Assembly: GCA_028342535.1 (NCBI GenBank)
Contig: JAOLWQ010000001.1
Location: forward strand, 327,490-391,489
Reading direction: 5' to 3'
From: Methylophilaceae bacterium
GTDB taxonomy: Bacteria; Pseudomonadota; Gammaproteobacteria; Burkholderiales; Methylophilaceae
Length of the DNA stretch: 64,000 bases
Shown: piece by piece, positions 45,406 to 54,141 of the stretch
How the letters are laid out: the number at the start of each line of letters is the position of its first letter
Numbering within the stretch: the stretch's first letter is position 1
Program-made: the position numbers and the translations under genes
Notes under the pieces: generated by a model
The model's input: the letters and a program-made list of their open reading frames with translations, nothing else
Databases searched by the model: none
Told to the model about the DNA's origin: nothing

Positions 45406-46718
45406 TTAAGAATTATTCCTTGGATATTTTTATTTAAAATTTTATTAATTTTGACCTTAATAAATTGATTCAATAGTGATTGATCACCTTGAACCTCGAC
45501 TATTCTATTATTATCTGTTTTACCTAGAAATACTCCAGGTTTTCTTTTTGAAGGACTGTCGATTAAGATCCTTTGTGTTGTACCTAACATTTTTTTTGTA
45601 AAAATTTCACCTTGAGACATGTTTTCTGTTTGTAGCTCATGTAAACGTTCTAATTTATCCTCATGAGGAGTTAAGTCTTCCAAGTAGGATGCAGGTGTTC
45701 CGGGCCGAGGGCTATAGATAAAGCTGTAAGAGTAATCAAATTCCAACTCTTTCATGAGTGATTTTGTTGAGTTAAAATCTTTTAAGGTTTCAGAAGGGAA
45801 TCCCACAATAAAGTCTGATGTAATTGATATATCTGGACATTTTTTTCTTAGCTTTCTTATGATAGATTTATATTCTAGGGTTGTATAATTTCTCTTCATT
45901 GCGGATAAAACTCTGTCAGAACCTGCTTGAATTGGTAGGTGAATCATTTTAGCTAGCTTATCTATGTTACTAAAACAATCAATTAATGAATCATTCATTT
46001 CGTTAGGATGACTTGTGCTAAATCGAATTCTTTTAATTTCATTTATTTCGGAAACATATTCTATTAAAGTGGCGAAGTCAGCTATTTCTCCATTTTCCAT
46101 TAAACCTCTATATGCATTTACGTTCTGACCTAGTAAGGTAATTTCACTTACACCTTTAGTTATAATTTCTTTTAAGATATCATTTAGAGGCCTTGATACC
46201 TCCTCACCTCTTGTATATGGGACGACACAGAAAGAACAGTACTTACTGCAGCCTTCCATTATTGAAACCATTGCAGATGAACCTTCAGAGCTTGATGCAG
46301 GAAGGCGGTCAAATTTTTCAATTTCTGGGAATGAGATGTCTATTTGTGGCTTTCCATTTTCCTCTCTAGCTTTAAGAAGGTCTGGAAGTCTGTGGAGTGT
46401 TTGAGGGCCAAATACTATATCTACATAAGGAGCCTTTTTAATGATATTAGAGCCTTCTTGGCTTGCAACACAACCACCAACTGCAATCCTTAAGCTTGGA
46501 TTAGCTTCTTTTAATTTCCGAATTCTTCCAAGATCACTATAAACTTTAACCTCAGCTTTTTCCCTAATTGAGCATGTATTTAAAATAATAAGATCTGCGT
46601 CTTTTTGCTCTGTTGTCTGAATAAGTTTATTTTTATCAACTAATACATCATTAATTTTTTCAGAATCATATTCATTCATTTGACACCCAAAAGTTTTTAT
46701 AAATACTTTTTTTCCCAT
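45402..46718 (-). CDS. miaB: tRNA-2-methylthio-N6-dimethylallyladenosine synthase MiaB
   Basis: MiaB methylthiolates i6A37 in tRNAs. The UPF0004 domain has the auxiliary-cluster cysteines in TFGCQMNEYDSE, NTCSIREKAE and GGCVASQEG. The radical-SAM motif is CSKYCSFCVVPYTRGEE (CxxxCxxC). A TRAM domain closes the protein (about 375-438). It heads the minus-strand block and diverges from cysG, with an approximately 100-base gap. Confidence 0.97.
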   Translation of the reverse strand: MGKKVFIKTFGCQMNEYDSEKINDVLVDKNKLIQTTEQKDADLIILNTCSIREKAEVKVYSDLGRIRKLKEANPSLRIAVGGCVASQEGSNIIKKAPYVDIVFGPQTLHRLPDLLKAREENGKPQIDISFPEIEKFDRLPASSSEGSSAMVSIMEGCSKYCSFCVVPYTRGEEVSRPLNDILKEIITKGVSEITLLGQNVNAYRGLMENGEIADFATLIEYVSEINEIKRIRFSTSHPNEMNDSLIDCFSNIDKLAKMIHLPIQAGSDRVLSAMKRNYTTLEYKSIIRKLRKKCPDISITSDFIVGFPSETLKDFNSTKSLMKELEFDYSYSFIYSPRPGTPASYLEDLTPHEDKLERLHELQTENMSQGEIFTKKMLGTTQRILIDSPSKRKPGVFLGKTDNNRIVEVQGDQSLLNQFIKVKINKILNKNIQGIILN

Positions 46719-46820
46719 TGAAATTTTTTAGTTAAAGTTTTAAAGAAGTAATTATAGCTTTATTTGATAGTTTTTTAACTGTTACTGTATATAAACACCT
46801 GAATAGAGTAACATTTTGTA

Positions 46821-48197
46821 ATGGAAAGTTTCCCAGTATTTATAAATTTAAAAGACAAACCTGTAACTGTAATAGGTGGAGGGGATATCGCTTTACGAAA
46901 AGTAAAGTTATTGGTTAAGGCAGGACCTAAAATAACTGTTATATCAAAAGTAATATGCAAAGAATTAAAAGAACTTCTCAAGAAATATAATCATAAGGTG
47001 GTAATAAAAAGTTTTCAGGAAGTCGATTTAAAAACCCCAATTTTAATAATTGCTGCTACAAATAGCGCAACAACAAATAAAAGAATTTCAACTTGCGCTC
47101 AGCAGAACAATATACTGATTAATGTGGTGGATCAGCCAAAATTATGTACATTTACTATGGGTTCTATTGTTGAAAGAGACTCGTTGGTCATTTCAATATC
47201 TAGCGGCGGAAAAGCGCCAGTTCTTGTAAGAAATATAAGGGAGAAAATCGAGACATTGATACCACAATCATATGCTGAACTAGTTAGCTTTGCTGGTAGC
47301 TTAAGGACTATTGTTAAAAGGAAAATTCAATCAGGGGTGAAAAGAAGAATTTTTTGGGAAGAGTTTTTTCAAAGTGACTATATCCAAAATTTTATATTAG
47401 CCCCTAAAAAATTAAATTCAAGACTGTTCAATAAGATTTTATTGAGCATGAAGAATAAAAAAAATGGTGAGGTATATTTGGTAGGGGCAGGGCCTGGAGA
47501 AAGAGATTTATTAACAATAAGGGCCCTTCATTTGATGCAGAAATGTGATGTATGTATTTATGATAATTTGGTCTCAATAGACATATTAGAATTGGTTAGA
47601 AGAGATGCAGACTTAGTTTACGCTGGAAAAAAGAAAGACCAACATACTTTGAGCCAGGATAAAATTAACAGCTTATTAATTAAATTTGCTAAGAAAGGTA
47701 AAAGAGTTTTACGTTTAAAAGGGGGCGACCCTTTCATTTTTGGTAGAGGTGGAGAGGAAATAGAAAGCTTAATGAGGTATAAAATTCCATTTCAAGTTGT
47801 TCCTGGAATAACTTCTGCTAGTGGGGTAGCTTCATATTCTGGAATTCCGTTAACACATAGAGATCATGCTCAAAGTTGCTTATTTTTAACCGGACACCTT
47901 AAAGATGGAGTTATTGATTTTGATTGGCCAAAGCTTATTGTTGAGAATCAAACCTTAGTAATTTATATGGGGTTATTGAGTTTAAATGTATTAGTAGACA
48001 ATCTAATTCAACATGGCATGTTAAAAAAAATGCCAATAGCGATTATTGAAAGCGGAACTACCTCCAGACAAAAAGTGGTAACTGGAGTGTTATCAAATAT
48101 TAGATCAAAAGTCACTAGATCAAAAGTAAAGTCACCAGCTTTAATTATTGTGGGATCAGTTGTAACTCTTAGAGATAAATTAAATTGGTTTAAATAA
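46821..48197 (+). CDS. cysG: Siroheme synthase CysG (trifunctional)
   Basis: CysG converts uroporphyrinogen III to siroheme for sulfite or nitrite reductase. The N-terminal dehydrogenase/ferrochelatase part has the NAD motif VTVIGGGDIALRKVKLLVKAG and ISISSGGKAPVLVRNIREKIE. The methyltransferase part begins near residue 215, GEVYLVGAGPGERDLLTIRALHLMQ, with LRLKGGDPFIFGRGGEE and VPGITSASGVASYSGIPLTHRDHA. At 458 residues it is full length. It is a single plus-strand gene converging on envZ. Confidence 0.97.
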   Translation: MESFPVFINLKDKPVTVIGGGDIALRKVKLLVKAGPKITVISKVICKELKELLKKYNHKVVIKSFQEVDLKTPILIIAATNSATTNKRISTCAQQNNILINVVDQPKLCTFTMGSIVERDSLVISISSGGKAPVLVRNIREKIETLIPQSYAELVSFAGSLRTIVKRKIQSGVKRRIFWEEFFQSDYIQNFILAPKKLNSRLFNKILLSMKNKKNGEVYLVGAGPGERDLLTIRALHLMQKCDVCIYDNLVSIDILELVRRDADLVYAGKKKDQHTLSQDKINSLLIKFAKKGKRVLRLKGGDPFIFGRGGEEIESLMRYKIPFQVVPGITSASGVASYSGIPLTHRDHAQSCLFLTGHLKDGVIDFDWPKLIVENQTLVIYMGLLSLNVLVDNLIQHGMLKKMPIAIIESGTTSRQKVVTGVLSNIRSKVTRSKVKSPALIIVGSVVTLRDKLNWFK

Positions 48198-48201
48198 ATA
48201 A

Positions 48202-49530
48202 TTATGCTGTAATAATTGGGATAGTTATTTTTGCATCTAACCCACCTTCGCTGCGATTAATTAATTCTAACTTTCCATCATGAGCTTTTACAATTCTATC
48301 AGCTATGGTCAGCCCAAGACCACTTCCTCCTTTATTTCCCCTTGCTTCATCCACCCTTTCAAAAGGCTTTAGAAGTTTTGATTTTTGTTCTTCAGGTATT
48401 CCTGGCCCATTATCTATAATTGATATTGTGAAGCTTTCCTCAAGTAATGAAGCCTCTAAAATGACTTTTCCTTTTGAATAAAAAAATGCGTTATTTATTA
48501 AATTATCAAGACATCTTTGAAAAGCTAATGGACGCAAATCTATAAAAAGTTTTTTGGGGATATCTGTTCTAATATTTTTCTTTTTTAAAGAAAAATTCTG
48601 ACCCATTCTTTTATGTTTAGTCTTTATGTCTTTTAATAGTATTCCTAAGTTAACTGGTATCTTGGGCTCATCCTCGAAGCCTCTAGCAAAATCTAAAAAC
48701 TGATTTAAGATATCATTAATTTCCATTACATCATCTTCAAGGCTTTCTTTTAAGGATGAAGAATTTGGGGGCAACATCTCGGAAGCAAGCCTAATTCTTG
48801 TTAGTGGCGTTCTAATATCGTGAGACACACTTGCTAGAAGAAATTTTCTTTCCTTATTAACTTTAGATAGATTTTCAGTCATCTCATTAAATGCTTCGCT
48901 AAGTTTACGAAACTCTGTAACGCTATCCAGAGGAAGTTTATTTACATTATGCCCATTTCTAATTTTATCAGCAGCATCTATTAAATTATTAATGGGGCGA
49001 CTAATTCTCTTTGTTGTGACATATGCTCCTAAAATTGCAAGTATTGCAATCACAATTCCCCAACCAATCCAATGCCAAGGAAATGGCCTATCACTAATAA
49101 GTCTTGGTACTACGACCCAGAACATATCTCCATCAATTTCAAAACTCACCCACACACCAGGAATATCATAATGATTTATAACAACAAAACTTCCCGGAGA
49201 AATTTTGGCAGTTATTTTTTCAACTACTAATTTTAAGAATGGATCATCAGGAATGGGCTCTATAGATTCAAAAGGAAAAGCTGCATATATTTTGATATCA
49301 CCTATATCATTTATTTCTCTAAATAATTGTATTCTTTTTGATGGAGCTGCAGCGTAGAGGGCTGCTTTGGTAAAGTTAACAATTGTAATAATTTCTTGTG
49401 CGAGGGCTGTTGCTCTTGGCTCCCTTTCAAAATTATCAAATATTTTAAGCGATACTAATTGGCTAACAATTAAAAGCGTTGCTATAAAAAGTACAAATCG
49501 AGATAAAAGTCTTTTTGGTAAGAAATTCAA
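48202..49530 (-). CDS. envZ: EnvZ-type sensor histidine kinase
   Basis: The layout fits EnvZ: membrane helices at about 11-30 and 156-172 around a periplasmic domain of about 120 residues, a HAMP domain (about 172-224), a dimerisation domain with SVSHDIRTPLTRIRLASEM (His237), and an ATPase with LINNAFFYSKG, DNGPGIPEE and GGSGLGLTIADRIV. It should phosphorylate the adjacent OmpR. The gene is three bases after ompR. The signal sensed, possibly osmolarity, is inferred from family only. Confidence 0.93.
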   Translation of the reverse strand: MNFLPKRLLSRFVLFIATLLIVSQLVSLKIFDNFEREPRATALAQEIITIVNFTKAALYAAAPSKRIQLFREINDIGDIKIYAAFPFESIEPIPDDPFLKLVVEKITAKISPGSFVVINHYDIPGVWVSFEIDGDMFWVVVPRLISDRPFPWHWIGWGIVIAILAILGAYVTTKRISRPINNLIDAADKIRNGHNVNKLPLDSVTEFRKLSEAFNEMTENLSKVNKERKFLLASVSHDIRTPLTRIRLASEMLPPNSSSLKESLEDDVMEINDILNQFLDFARGFEDEPKIPVNLGILLKDIKTKHKRMGQNFSLKKKNIRTDIPKKLFIDLRPLAFQRCLDNLINNAFFYSKGKVILEASLLEESFTISIIDNGPGIPEEQKSKLLKPFERVDEARGNKGGSGLGLTIADRIVKAHDGKLELINRSEGGLDAKITIPIITA

Positions 49531-49533
49531 TTT

Positions 49534-50241
49534 TTATTCACCATCAGGGTTGAAGATATAACCAAAGCCCCATTTAGTTTGAAGGTATTTTGGATTATTT
49601 GGGTCATCTTCGATTAATTTCCTTATTCTCGATATCTGAACGTCTATACTTCGATCAAAAACATCCAATTCCTTTCCTCTGGCCAGTTGCATTATTTGGT
49701 CTCTTGATAATGGCTGTTTTGGTCTATCAGTAAAAACTTTTAATAAATCAAATTCTCCCGTTGTAATTGAAATATTTTTACCGTTTTTAGTTAGGTTTCG
49801 ATTTTGTACATCAAAAATAAACTCACCAAAATTTATTGATTTTGTTGATAATGTTTTAGAAAAAGTATCTTTCCGTCTAATAATGGCATTGATTCTAGCT
49901 AATAACTCTCGAGGATTAAAAGGTTTAGGAAGATAGTCATCTGCACCCATTTCTAGACCAACTATACGATCTACCTCATCACCTTTTGCCGTAAGCATTA
50001 TGATTGGAATTACAACCTCGTTTACTCTTAGACGCTGACATATCTGCAATCCTGACTCTTCTGGCATCATCAGATCTAAAATAATTAAGTCAGCTGCATA
50101 TTTTTTTAGAATTTCATCTAAATCTTTACCACTTTTACCAGTGTGGACGATAAAAGAATTATCAGTTAAATATTTAGCTGTTAATTCAAGAATCTTAGAA
50201 TCATCATCTATTAGCGCCAATACATATTTTTTTACAATCAT
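49534..50241 (-). CDS. ompR: OmpR-type response regulator
   Basis: The receiver domain holds the phosphorylated Asp56 in LIILDLMMPEESG, the acidic pair IDDD at 11-14, and Lys in DDYLPKPFNPRELLARI. A winged-helix DNA-binding domain follows (about 140-232, with REQIMQ-like LSRDQIMQLARGKELDVFDRSIDVQISRIRKLIEDDPNNPKYLQTKWGFGYIF). It pairs with EnvZ. It is divergent from the EF-hand gene, across a 160-base region with two inverted repeats that might be OmpR sites. Confidence 0.94.
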   Translation of the reverse strand: MIVKKYVLALIDDDSKILELTAKYLTDNSFIVHTGKSGKDLDEILKKYAADLIILDLMMPEESGLQICQRLRVNEVVIPIIMLTAKGDEVDRIVGLEMGADDYLPKPFNPRELLARINAIIRRKDTFSKTLSTKSINFGEFIFDVQNRNLTKNGKNISITTGEFDLLKVFTDRPKQPLSRDQIMQLARGKELDVFDRSIDVQISRIRKLIEDDPNNPKYLQTKWGFGYIFNPDGE

Positions 50242-50301
50242 AAATTTTAATAAATCTTAAATAATATTTCATATATTAACTTGTATAACTTTTATTTAAT
50301 A

Positions 50302-50317
50302 GTAACAATCCTGTTAC
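50302..50317. promoter_or_regulatory. Inverted repeat GTAACA-N4-TGTTAC upstream of ompR
   Basis: A perfect six-base inverted repeat lies in the divergent ompR/EF-hand region. On the minus strand it reads TTGTAACAGGATTGTTAC, which resembles the TGTAACA-type half-sites described for OmpR in enterobacteria. Autoregulation is possible but inferred. In AT-rich DNA a six-base repeat can arise by chance. Confidence 0.35.
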
Positions 50318-50352
50318 AATTTTCGTAAATTTTGTAATATTCGATTAACAAT

Positions 50353-50370
50353 TAGATAGCACACTATCTA
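50353..50370. repeat. Seven-pair inverted repeat TAGATAG-CACA-CTATCTA
   Basis: A perfect seven-base inverted repeat with a four-base CACA spacer lies about 31 bases upstream of the TTG start of the EF-hand gene. It could be an operator or a leader hairpin. No known regulator motif is recognised. Confidence 0.45.
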
Positions 50371-50401
50371 TCCGACTAAATAAAAAGTAAAAACTTTATA
50401 T

Positions 50402-50887
50402 TTGAATATAATATCTAAAAGTAAACAATTTTTTTTGTTAACCCTGTTTCTTTCAAGTTATGTTGCTGCAGACGTTACGTCAAATAAATTGAATTCGGTT
50501 GATTCTGAAATTTCATATGAATTAAGCGATTTAGATCAGATTCGAGATGCTCTGGCTATTTATTCACGCGCTGAAGATAAGAATAATGCTATTTATGAGC
50601 AGAAGAGAAGAGCAATGCTTGATAGTGTTGAATTAAGGTTTCTGGCTTGTGACACGGACGCAGATGATACCTTAGATGTTTTTGAAGCAACTCAATGTCT
50701 TCCTCAAGTAGCGAGAATGTTCAGAGATGTTGATATTGATAATGATAATCTTATAACGTTAGATGAGATTGCAATTCTTGCTAAAACCTTCGAAAGAAAA
50801 AATAATCAAGAATTAAACCAAAATATAACTGCTTCAGACAAAAATAAACAAGATTCCGCAGCTTCTTTAGAGAAAAATTTTAATTAA
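50402..50887 (+). CDS. Exported EF-hand calcium-binding protein
   Basis: A signal peptide (1-24, ending VAAD) is followed by a coiled segment and two EF-hand loops, DTDADDTLDVFE and DIDNDNLITLDE, with the expected calcium ligands at positions 1, 3, 5 and 12. The C-terminal tail is Asn/Gln/Lys-rich. The only sensible start is TTG, preceded by an in-frame TAA seven codons earlier and no clear ribosome site. It is likely periplasmic. Calcium binding is inferred from motif. It diverges from ompR. Confidence 0.8.
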   Translation: MNIISKSKQFFLLTLFLSSYVAADVTSNKLNSVDSEISYELSDLDQIRDALAIYSRAEDKNNAIYEQKRRAMLDSVELRFLACDTDADDTLDVFEATQCLPQVARMFRDVDIDNDNLITLDEIAILAKTFERKNNQELNQNITASDKNKQDSAASLEKNFN

Positions 50888-50939
50888 GAAAAAACAATAG
50901 CTTTTATTTTTTTTGTCTTTGAATTAAACTCGTTTCTCT

Positions 50940-52061
50940 ATGATAGAAATAATCTCAGGCTCAAGCTATAGTGAGCTAAAATCATCAATTAGTCACTTAG
51001 ATAGAAATTCACCATTTTTAAATATAAATTTTTTTGCTGCTTTGGAAAAATCAAAATCAATTGGACAAAATACTGGTTGGGTTTCTTTCCCAATCTTCGC
51101 AAAAAAAAATAATGAAATTATTGGATTTATACCTATGTTTTTAAAAGAGCATTCCTATGGGGAATATGTTTTTGATCACTCTTGGGCGGACGCTTTTCAG
51201 CAGCATGGTTTAAGTTATTATCCAAAAATGATATCTGCAATCCCTTTTACACCTATCACTGGAACAAGGCTGTTAGCAGATGATATTGCAGTCAAGAAAG
51301 CAATGATTAAGGCGATTGAGAAGATTTTAGTAGAATATAAGATATCTTCATGCCATATTCTATTTCCTGAAAAAAAAGATCACGATTTATTTAATGAAAT
51401 GGGTTGGCTTCCAAGAAAGGGAGTTCAATTTAAATGGCATAATGATTCATACCAAACATTTGATGAATTTCTTCAAAGTCTTTCACATGATAAAAGGAAA
51501 AAAATAAAACAAGAAAGAAAAAAAATTAAAAAAAATGGAATTTGTATTGAGCGAAAGCAGGGCGCAGATATCACCATTGAAGATATAGATTTTTTTTATG
51601 AATGTTACTGCGAAACATATCGACTTCATCATTCCACGCCTTATTTAAAAAAATCATTTTTTTATGAATTAGCTAAAACTATGACAGATGAGTTACTGGT
51701 GATAATTGCAAAAAAAAATGATATTAAAATAGCTAGCGCTCTAAATATAATTGGCCTTGATACTCTTTACGGAAGGTACTGGGGAGCATTAGAGTTTTTT
51801 TCTGGGCTACATTTTGAATTATGTTATTACCAGGGGCAAGAATTTTGTATCGAAAATAAAATACAGTATTTTGAAGGTGGTGCTCAAGGAGAGCATAAGC
51901 TAGCAAGAGGTTTTAAACCATTCGATACCTATTCTAATCACTTCATAGCGCAGCCTGATTTTAAAGTTGCAATAAGTAATTTTTTAAATGATGAGTTAAG
52001 TAGAATTAATGAATATAGTAATGAATTAGAGGAAAGAACTCCTTATAAAAAACTTAAATAG
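50940..52061 (+). CDS. COG3146 GNAT/FemAB-like acyltransferase
   Basis: The protein matches the uncharacterised COG3146 (DUF482) family with an acetyltransferase-type fold. Landmarks are HSWADAFQQHGLSYYPKMISAIPFTPITGTRLL, FLQSLSHDKRKKIKQERKKIKKNGI, DTLYGRYWGALEFFSGLHFELCYYQGQEFCIE, and FEGGAQGEHKLARGFKP near the C-terminus. The resemblance to FemAB-type enzymes suggests aminoacyl or acyl transfer, but no substrate is known. At 373 residues it is complete. It lies about 50 bases after the EF-hand gene. Confidence 0.9.
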   Translation: MIEIISGSSYSELKSSISHLDRNSPFLNINFFAALEKSKSIGQNTGWVSFPIFAKKNNEIIGFIPMFLKEHSYGEYVFDHSWADAFQQHGLSYYPKMISAIPFTPITGTRLLADDIAVKKAMIKAIEKILVEYKISSCHILFPEKKDHDLFNEMGWLPRKGVQFKWHNDSYQTFDEFLQSLSHDKRKKIKQERKKIKKNGICIERKQGADITIEDIDFFYECYCETYRLHHSTPYLKKSFFYELAKTMTDELLVIIAKKNDIKIASALNIIGLDTLYGRYWGALEFFSGLHFELCYYQGQEFCIENKIQYFEGGAQGEHKLARGFKPFDTYSNHFIAQPDFKVAISNFLNDELSRINEYSNELEERTPYKKLK

Positions 52062-52067
52062 AAATTC

Positions 52068-52256
52068 CTATTGAAGAATAAAGCTTACTAGATAAAATAA
52101 TAAAAATCCCAAAATAATAACAAGGATGAAGCCAATAATTAAGAAATATTTCACTCCGTTGCTTTTTATAAACTCTTCATCTTTATGAAGATTGTTGCTT
52201 GATTGAATTCCGCAAAATGCAGATAAAACACTTTTAATAATTTGGAATATTTTCAT
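52068..52256 (-). CDS. DUF2970 family small membrane protein
   Basis: The 62-residue protein has the DUF2970 form: an N-terminal segment KIFQIIKSVLSAFCGIQSSNNLHKDEEF, and one C-terminal membrane helix (about 37-60, YFLIIGFILVIILGFLLFYLVSFIL). The family is widespread in beta- and gammaproteobacteria and has no known function. It follows tRNA-Met on the same strand and converges on the COG3146 gene. Confidence 0.85.
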   Translation of the reverse strand: MKIFQIIKSVLSAFCGIQSSNNLHKDEEFIKSNGVKYFLIIGFILVIILGFLLFYLVSFILQ

Positions 52257-52290
52257 TGAATTTTATTAAACCAGTTAGCGTTTTTAGAAA

Positions 52291-52367
52291 TGGTAGTGAT
52301 GGAGAGACTTGAACTCTCGACCTCAGCATTATGAATGCTGCGCTCTAACCAACTGAGCTACATCACC
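52291..52367 (-). tRNA. tRNA-Met (anticodon CAT), elongator type
   Basis: The minus strand folds into a 77-base cloverleaf with acceptor GGTGATG/CATCACT (first pair G-U), anticodon stem CAGCA/TGCTG around loop TTCATAA, T loop GTTCAAGTC, discriminator A and encoded CCA. The paired G1-U72 end and the D arm AGCTCAGTTGGTTAGAGC fit elongator tRNA-Met and exclude the initiator, which has an unpaired position 1. A tRNA-Ile(CAT) read by lysidine is less likely but not fully excluded. Confidence 0.93.
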
Positions 52368-52387
52368 ATATGATTTAAATAACGTGG

Positions 52388-52417
52388 ATTATACTTTTTT
52401 TCAACTTGTAAAGTCAA
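52388..52417 (-). promoter_or_regulatory. Sigma70 promoter of tRNA-Met
   Basis: On the minus strand TTGACT and TATAAT are separated by 18 bases, matching consensus at five and six of six positions. The -10 lies 20 bases before the mature tRNA 5' end. The -35 begins six bases after the ychF stop. This is the best consensus promoter I found in the window. Confidence 0.75.
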
Positions 52418-52422
52418 AGATA

Positions 52423-53508
52423 TTAAACATTAAATCTAAAATGCATTACATCTCCATCTTTTACTATATAATCTTTCCCTTCAAGTCTCATTTTCCCCGA
52501 GTCTTTTGATTTTTGTTCTCCGTTACACTCAATATAATCATCATATGAAATTACTTCTGCCCTAATAAATCCTTTCTCAAAGTCCGTATGGATGACTCCA
52601 GCTGCTTCAGGTGCAGTTGCACCAGCTCTAACTGTCCAAGCTCTAACCTCTTCAATTCCTGCGGTAAAATAAGTTTGGAGACCGAGTAAGCTGTAAGTTG
52701 AGCGAATAACGCGATTTAATCCTGGTTCATTTAAGCTCATTTCAGATAGGAATATTTCTTTCTCATCATCATCAAGATCGGATATATCAGATTCAATTTT
52801 TGCACTTACAGGTACTACGGGTATGTTCCTTTTAGAAGCATATGCCATTACCGCATCTAAATTTTTATTACCTTCGAAACCATTTTCATCAACATTTGCA
52901 ACTAACATCATTGGTTTAATTGTTATCAAGCAAAGCGGCTTAATTAAAGTTAACTCATCAACACTTAAATCTACATGAATTGCTAAATTGCCTTCATTAA
53001 AGATTGCTTCAACTTTTTTATACACATTTAGAAGTGCTATTGATTCTTTATCACCTGATTTAGACTTTTTAGATTCTTTTTGAATCGCTTTGTCTAAAGT
53101 TTCCATATCAGCAAGTATTAGCTCGGTATTAATTATTTCAATATCTGATAGCGGATCTACTTTACCGTCAACATGAACAACATTGTCATCATTAAAACAC
53201 CTTACAACATGCATAATTGCATCAGTTTCTCGTATATTAGCTAAGAATTTATTGCCCAAACCTTCACCTTTAGATGCGCCTGCGACAAGACCTGCAATAT
53301 CTACAAATTCTACGGTGGCTGGCTGAGTTTTCTTTGGGGAAACAATATTTTGCAGAGCTTTAATTCTTAGGTCAGGAACTTCAACAATACCTATATTTGG
53401 CTCAATAGTGCAGAAAGGGTAGTTCTCAGCATCAATCCCAGCTTTTGTTATAGCATTGAATAAAGTGGACTTTCCGACATTTGGTAGGCCAACAATTCCG
53501 CATTTCAT
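52423..53508 (-). CDS. ychF: Ribosome-binding ATPase YchF
   Basis: YchF is an Obg-family P-loop protein that prefers ATP and binds ribosomes. The P-loop is [23 protein letters not shown], then [22 protein letters not shown] and NVDENGF, where the usual NKxD specificity motif is changed as expected for this ATPase. The TGS-like C-terminus ends DVMHFRFNV. The length of 361 is normal. It follows pth on the same strand. Confidence 0.98.
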   Translation of the reverse strand: MKCGIVGLPNVGKSTLFNAITKAGIDAENYPFCTIEPNIGIVEVPDLRIKALQNIVSPKKTQPATVEFVDIAGLVAGASKGEGLGNKFLANIRETDAIMHVVRCFNDDNVVHVDGKVDPLSDIEIINTELILADMETLDKAIQKESKKSKSGDKESIALLNVYKKVEAIFNEGNLAIHVDLSVDELTLIKPLCLITIKPMMLVANVDENGFEGNKNLDAVMAYASKRNIPVVPVSAKIESDISDLDDDEKEIFLSEMSLNEPGLNRVIRSTYSLLGLQTYFTAGIEEVRAWTVRAGATAPEAAGVIHTDFEKGFIRAEVISYDDYIECNGEQKSKDSGKMRLEGKDYIVKDGDVMHFRFNV

Positions 53509-53526
53509 AAATTACATCCTAAAATA

Positions 53527-54099
53527 TTATTTTGAGTGAAGATTTAGCATTGCTTTTTCAAAATCACCCATTGTTAGTAGTGAAAAAATTTTGTAACTGT
53601 TAAAAATTGTATCCTCTATGGCTGTTTTTTCAGATCTCTGGGGTTTATTTAAAACATAGTCATGGACTAAACTTTTATCCCCTGGGTGACCAATACCGAG
53701 TCTTAAGCGCCAAAAATTATTTGTCTGTAGTAAGCTGGAAATACTTTTTATTCCATTATGTCCACCATGCCCACCACCAAACTTTAACTTAGTATTTCCT
53801 GGAGATAAGTCAAGTTCATCATGAATAATTAGTATTTCTTCTGGCTTAATTTTATAATAATTGGATAAAGCAGCAACAGATTTACCGCTATCATTCATAA
53901 ACGTATTCGGTTTTAGAAAAAAATACTCACTATCTTTTGAATATTTTCCATATAACCCATAGAATTTCGAGCTATTTTTTAAGGATAAACGATGATTTTC
54001 AGTAACAAAATCTACCCACCAAAAACCAGCATTGTGTCGGGTAGCTTGATAATTATCACCAGGATTTCCGAGACCAACAAATAACCTTATCCCAGCCAT
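53527..54099 (-). CDS. pth: Peptidyl-tRNA hydrolase
   Basis: Pth releases peptides from prematurely dropped peptidyl-tRNAs. The active-site region is FVGLGNPGDNYQATRHNAGFWWVD with the catalytic His in TRHNAG, then FLKPNTFMNDSGKSV, IHDELDLSPGNTKLKFGGGHGGHNGIKSI and WRLRLGIGHPG. The length of 190 is normal. It lies between rplY and ychF, the conserved order. Confidence 0.98.
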   Translation of the reverse strand: MAGIRLFVGLGNPGDNYQATRHNAGFWWVDFVTENHRLSLKNSSKFYGLYGKYSKDSEYFFLKPNTFMNDSGKSVAALSNYYKIKPEEILIIHDELDLSPGNTKLKFGGGHGGHNGIKSISSLLQTNNFWRLRLGIGHPGDKSLVHDYVLNKPQRSEKTAIEDTIFNSYKIFSLLTMGDFEKAMLNLHSK

Positions 54100-54141
54100 T
54101 AGAATCCATATAATCCTAAAATGAAATTTCTGATAAAAGAG

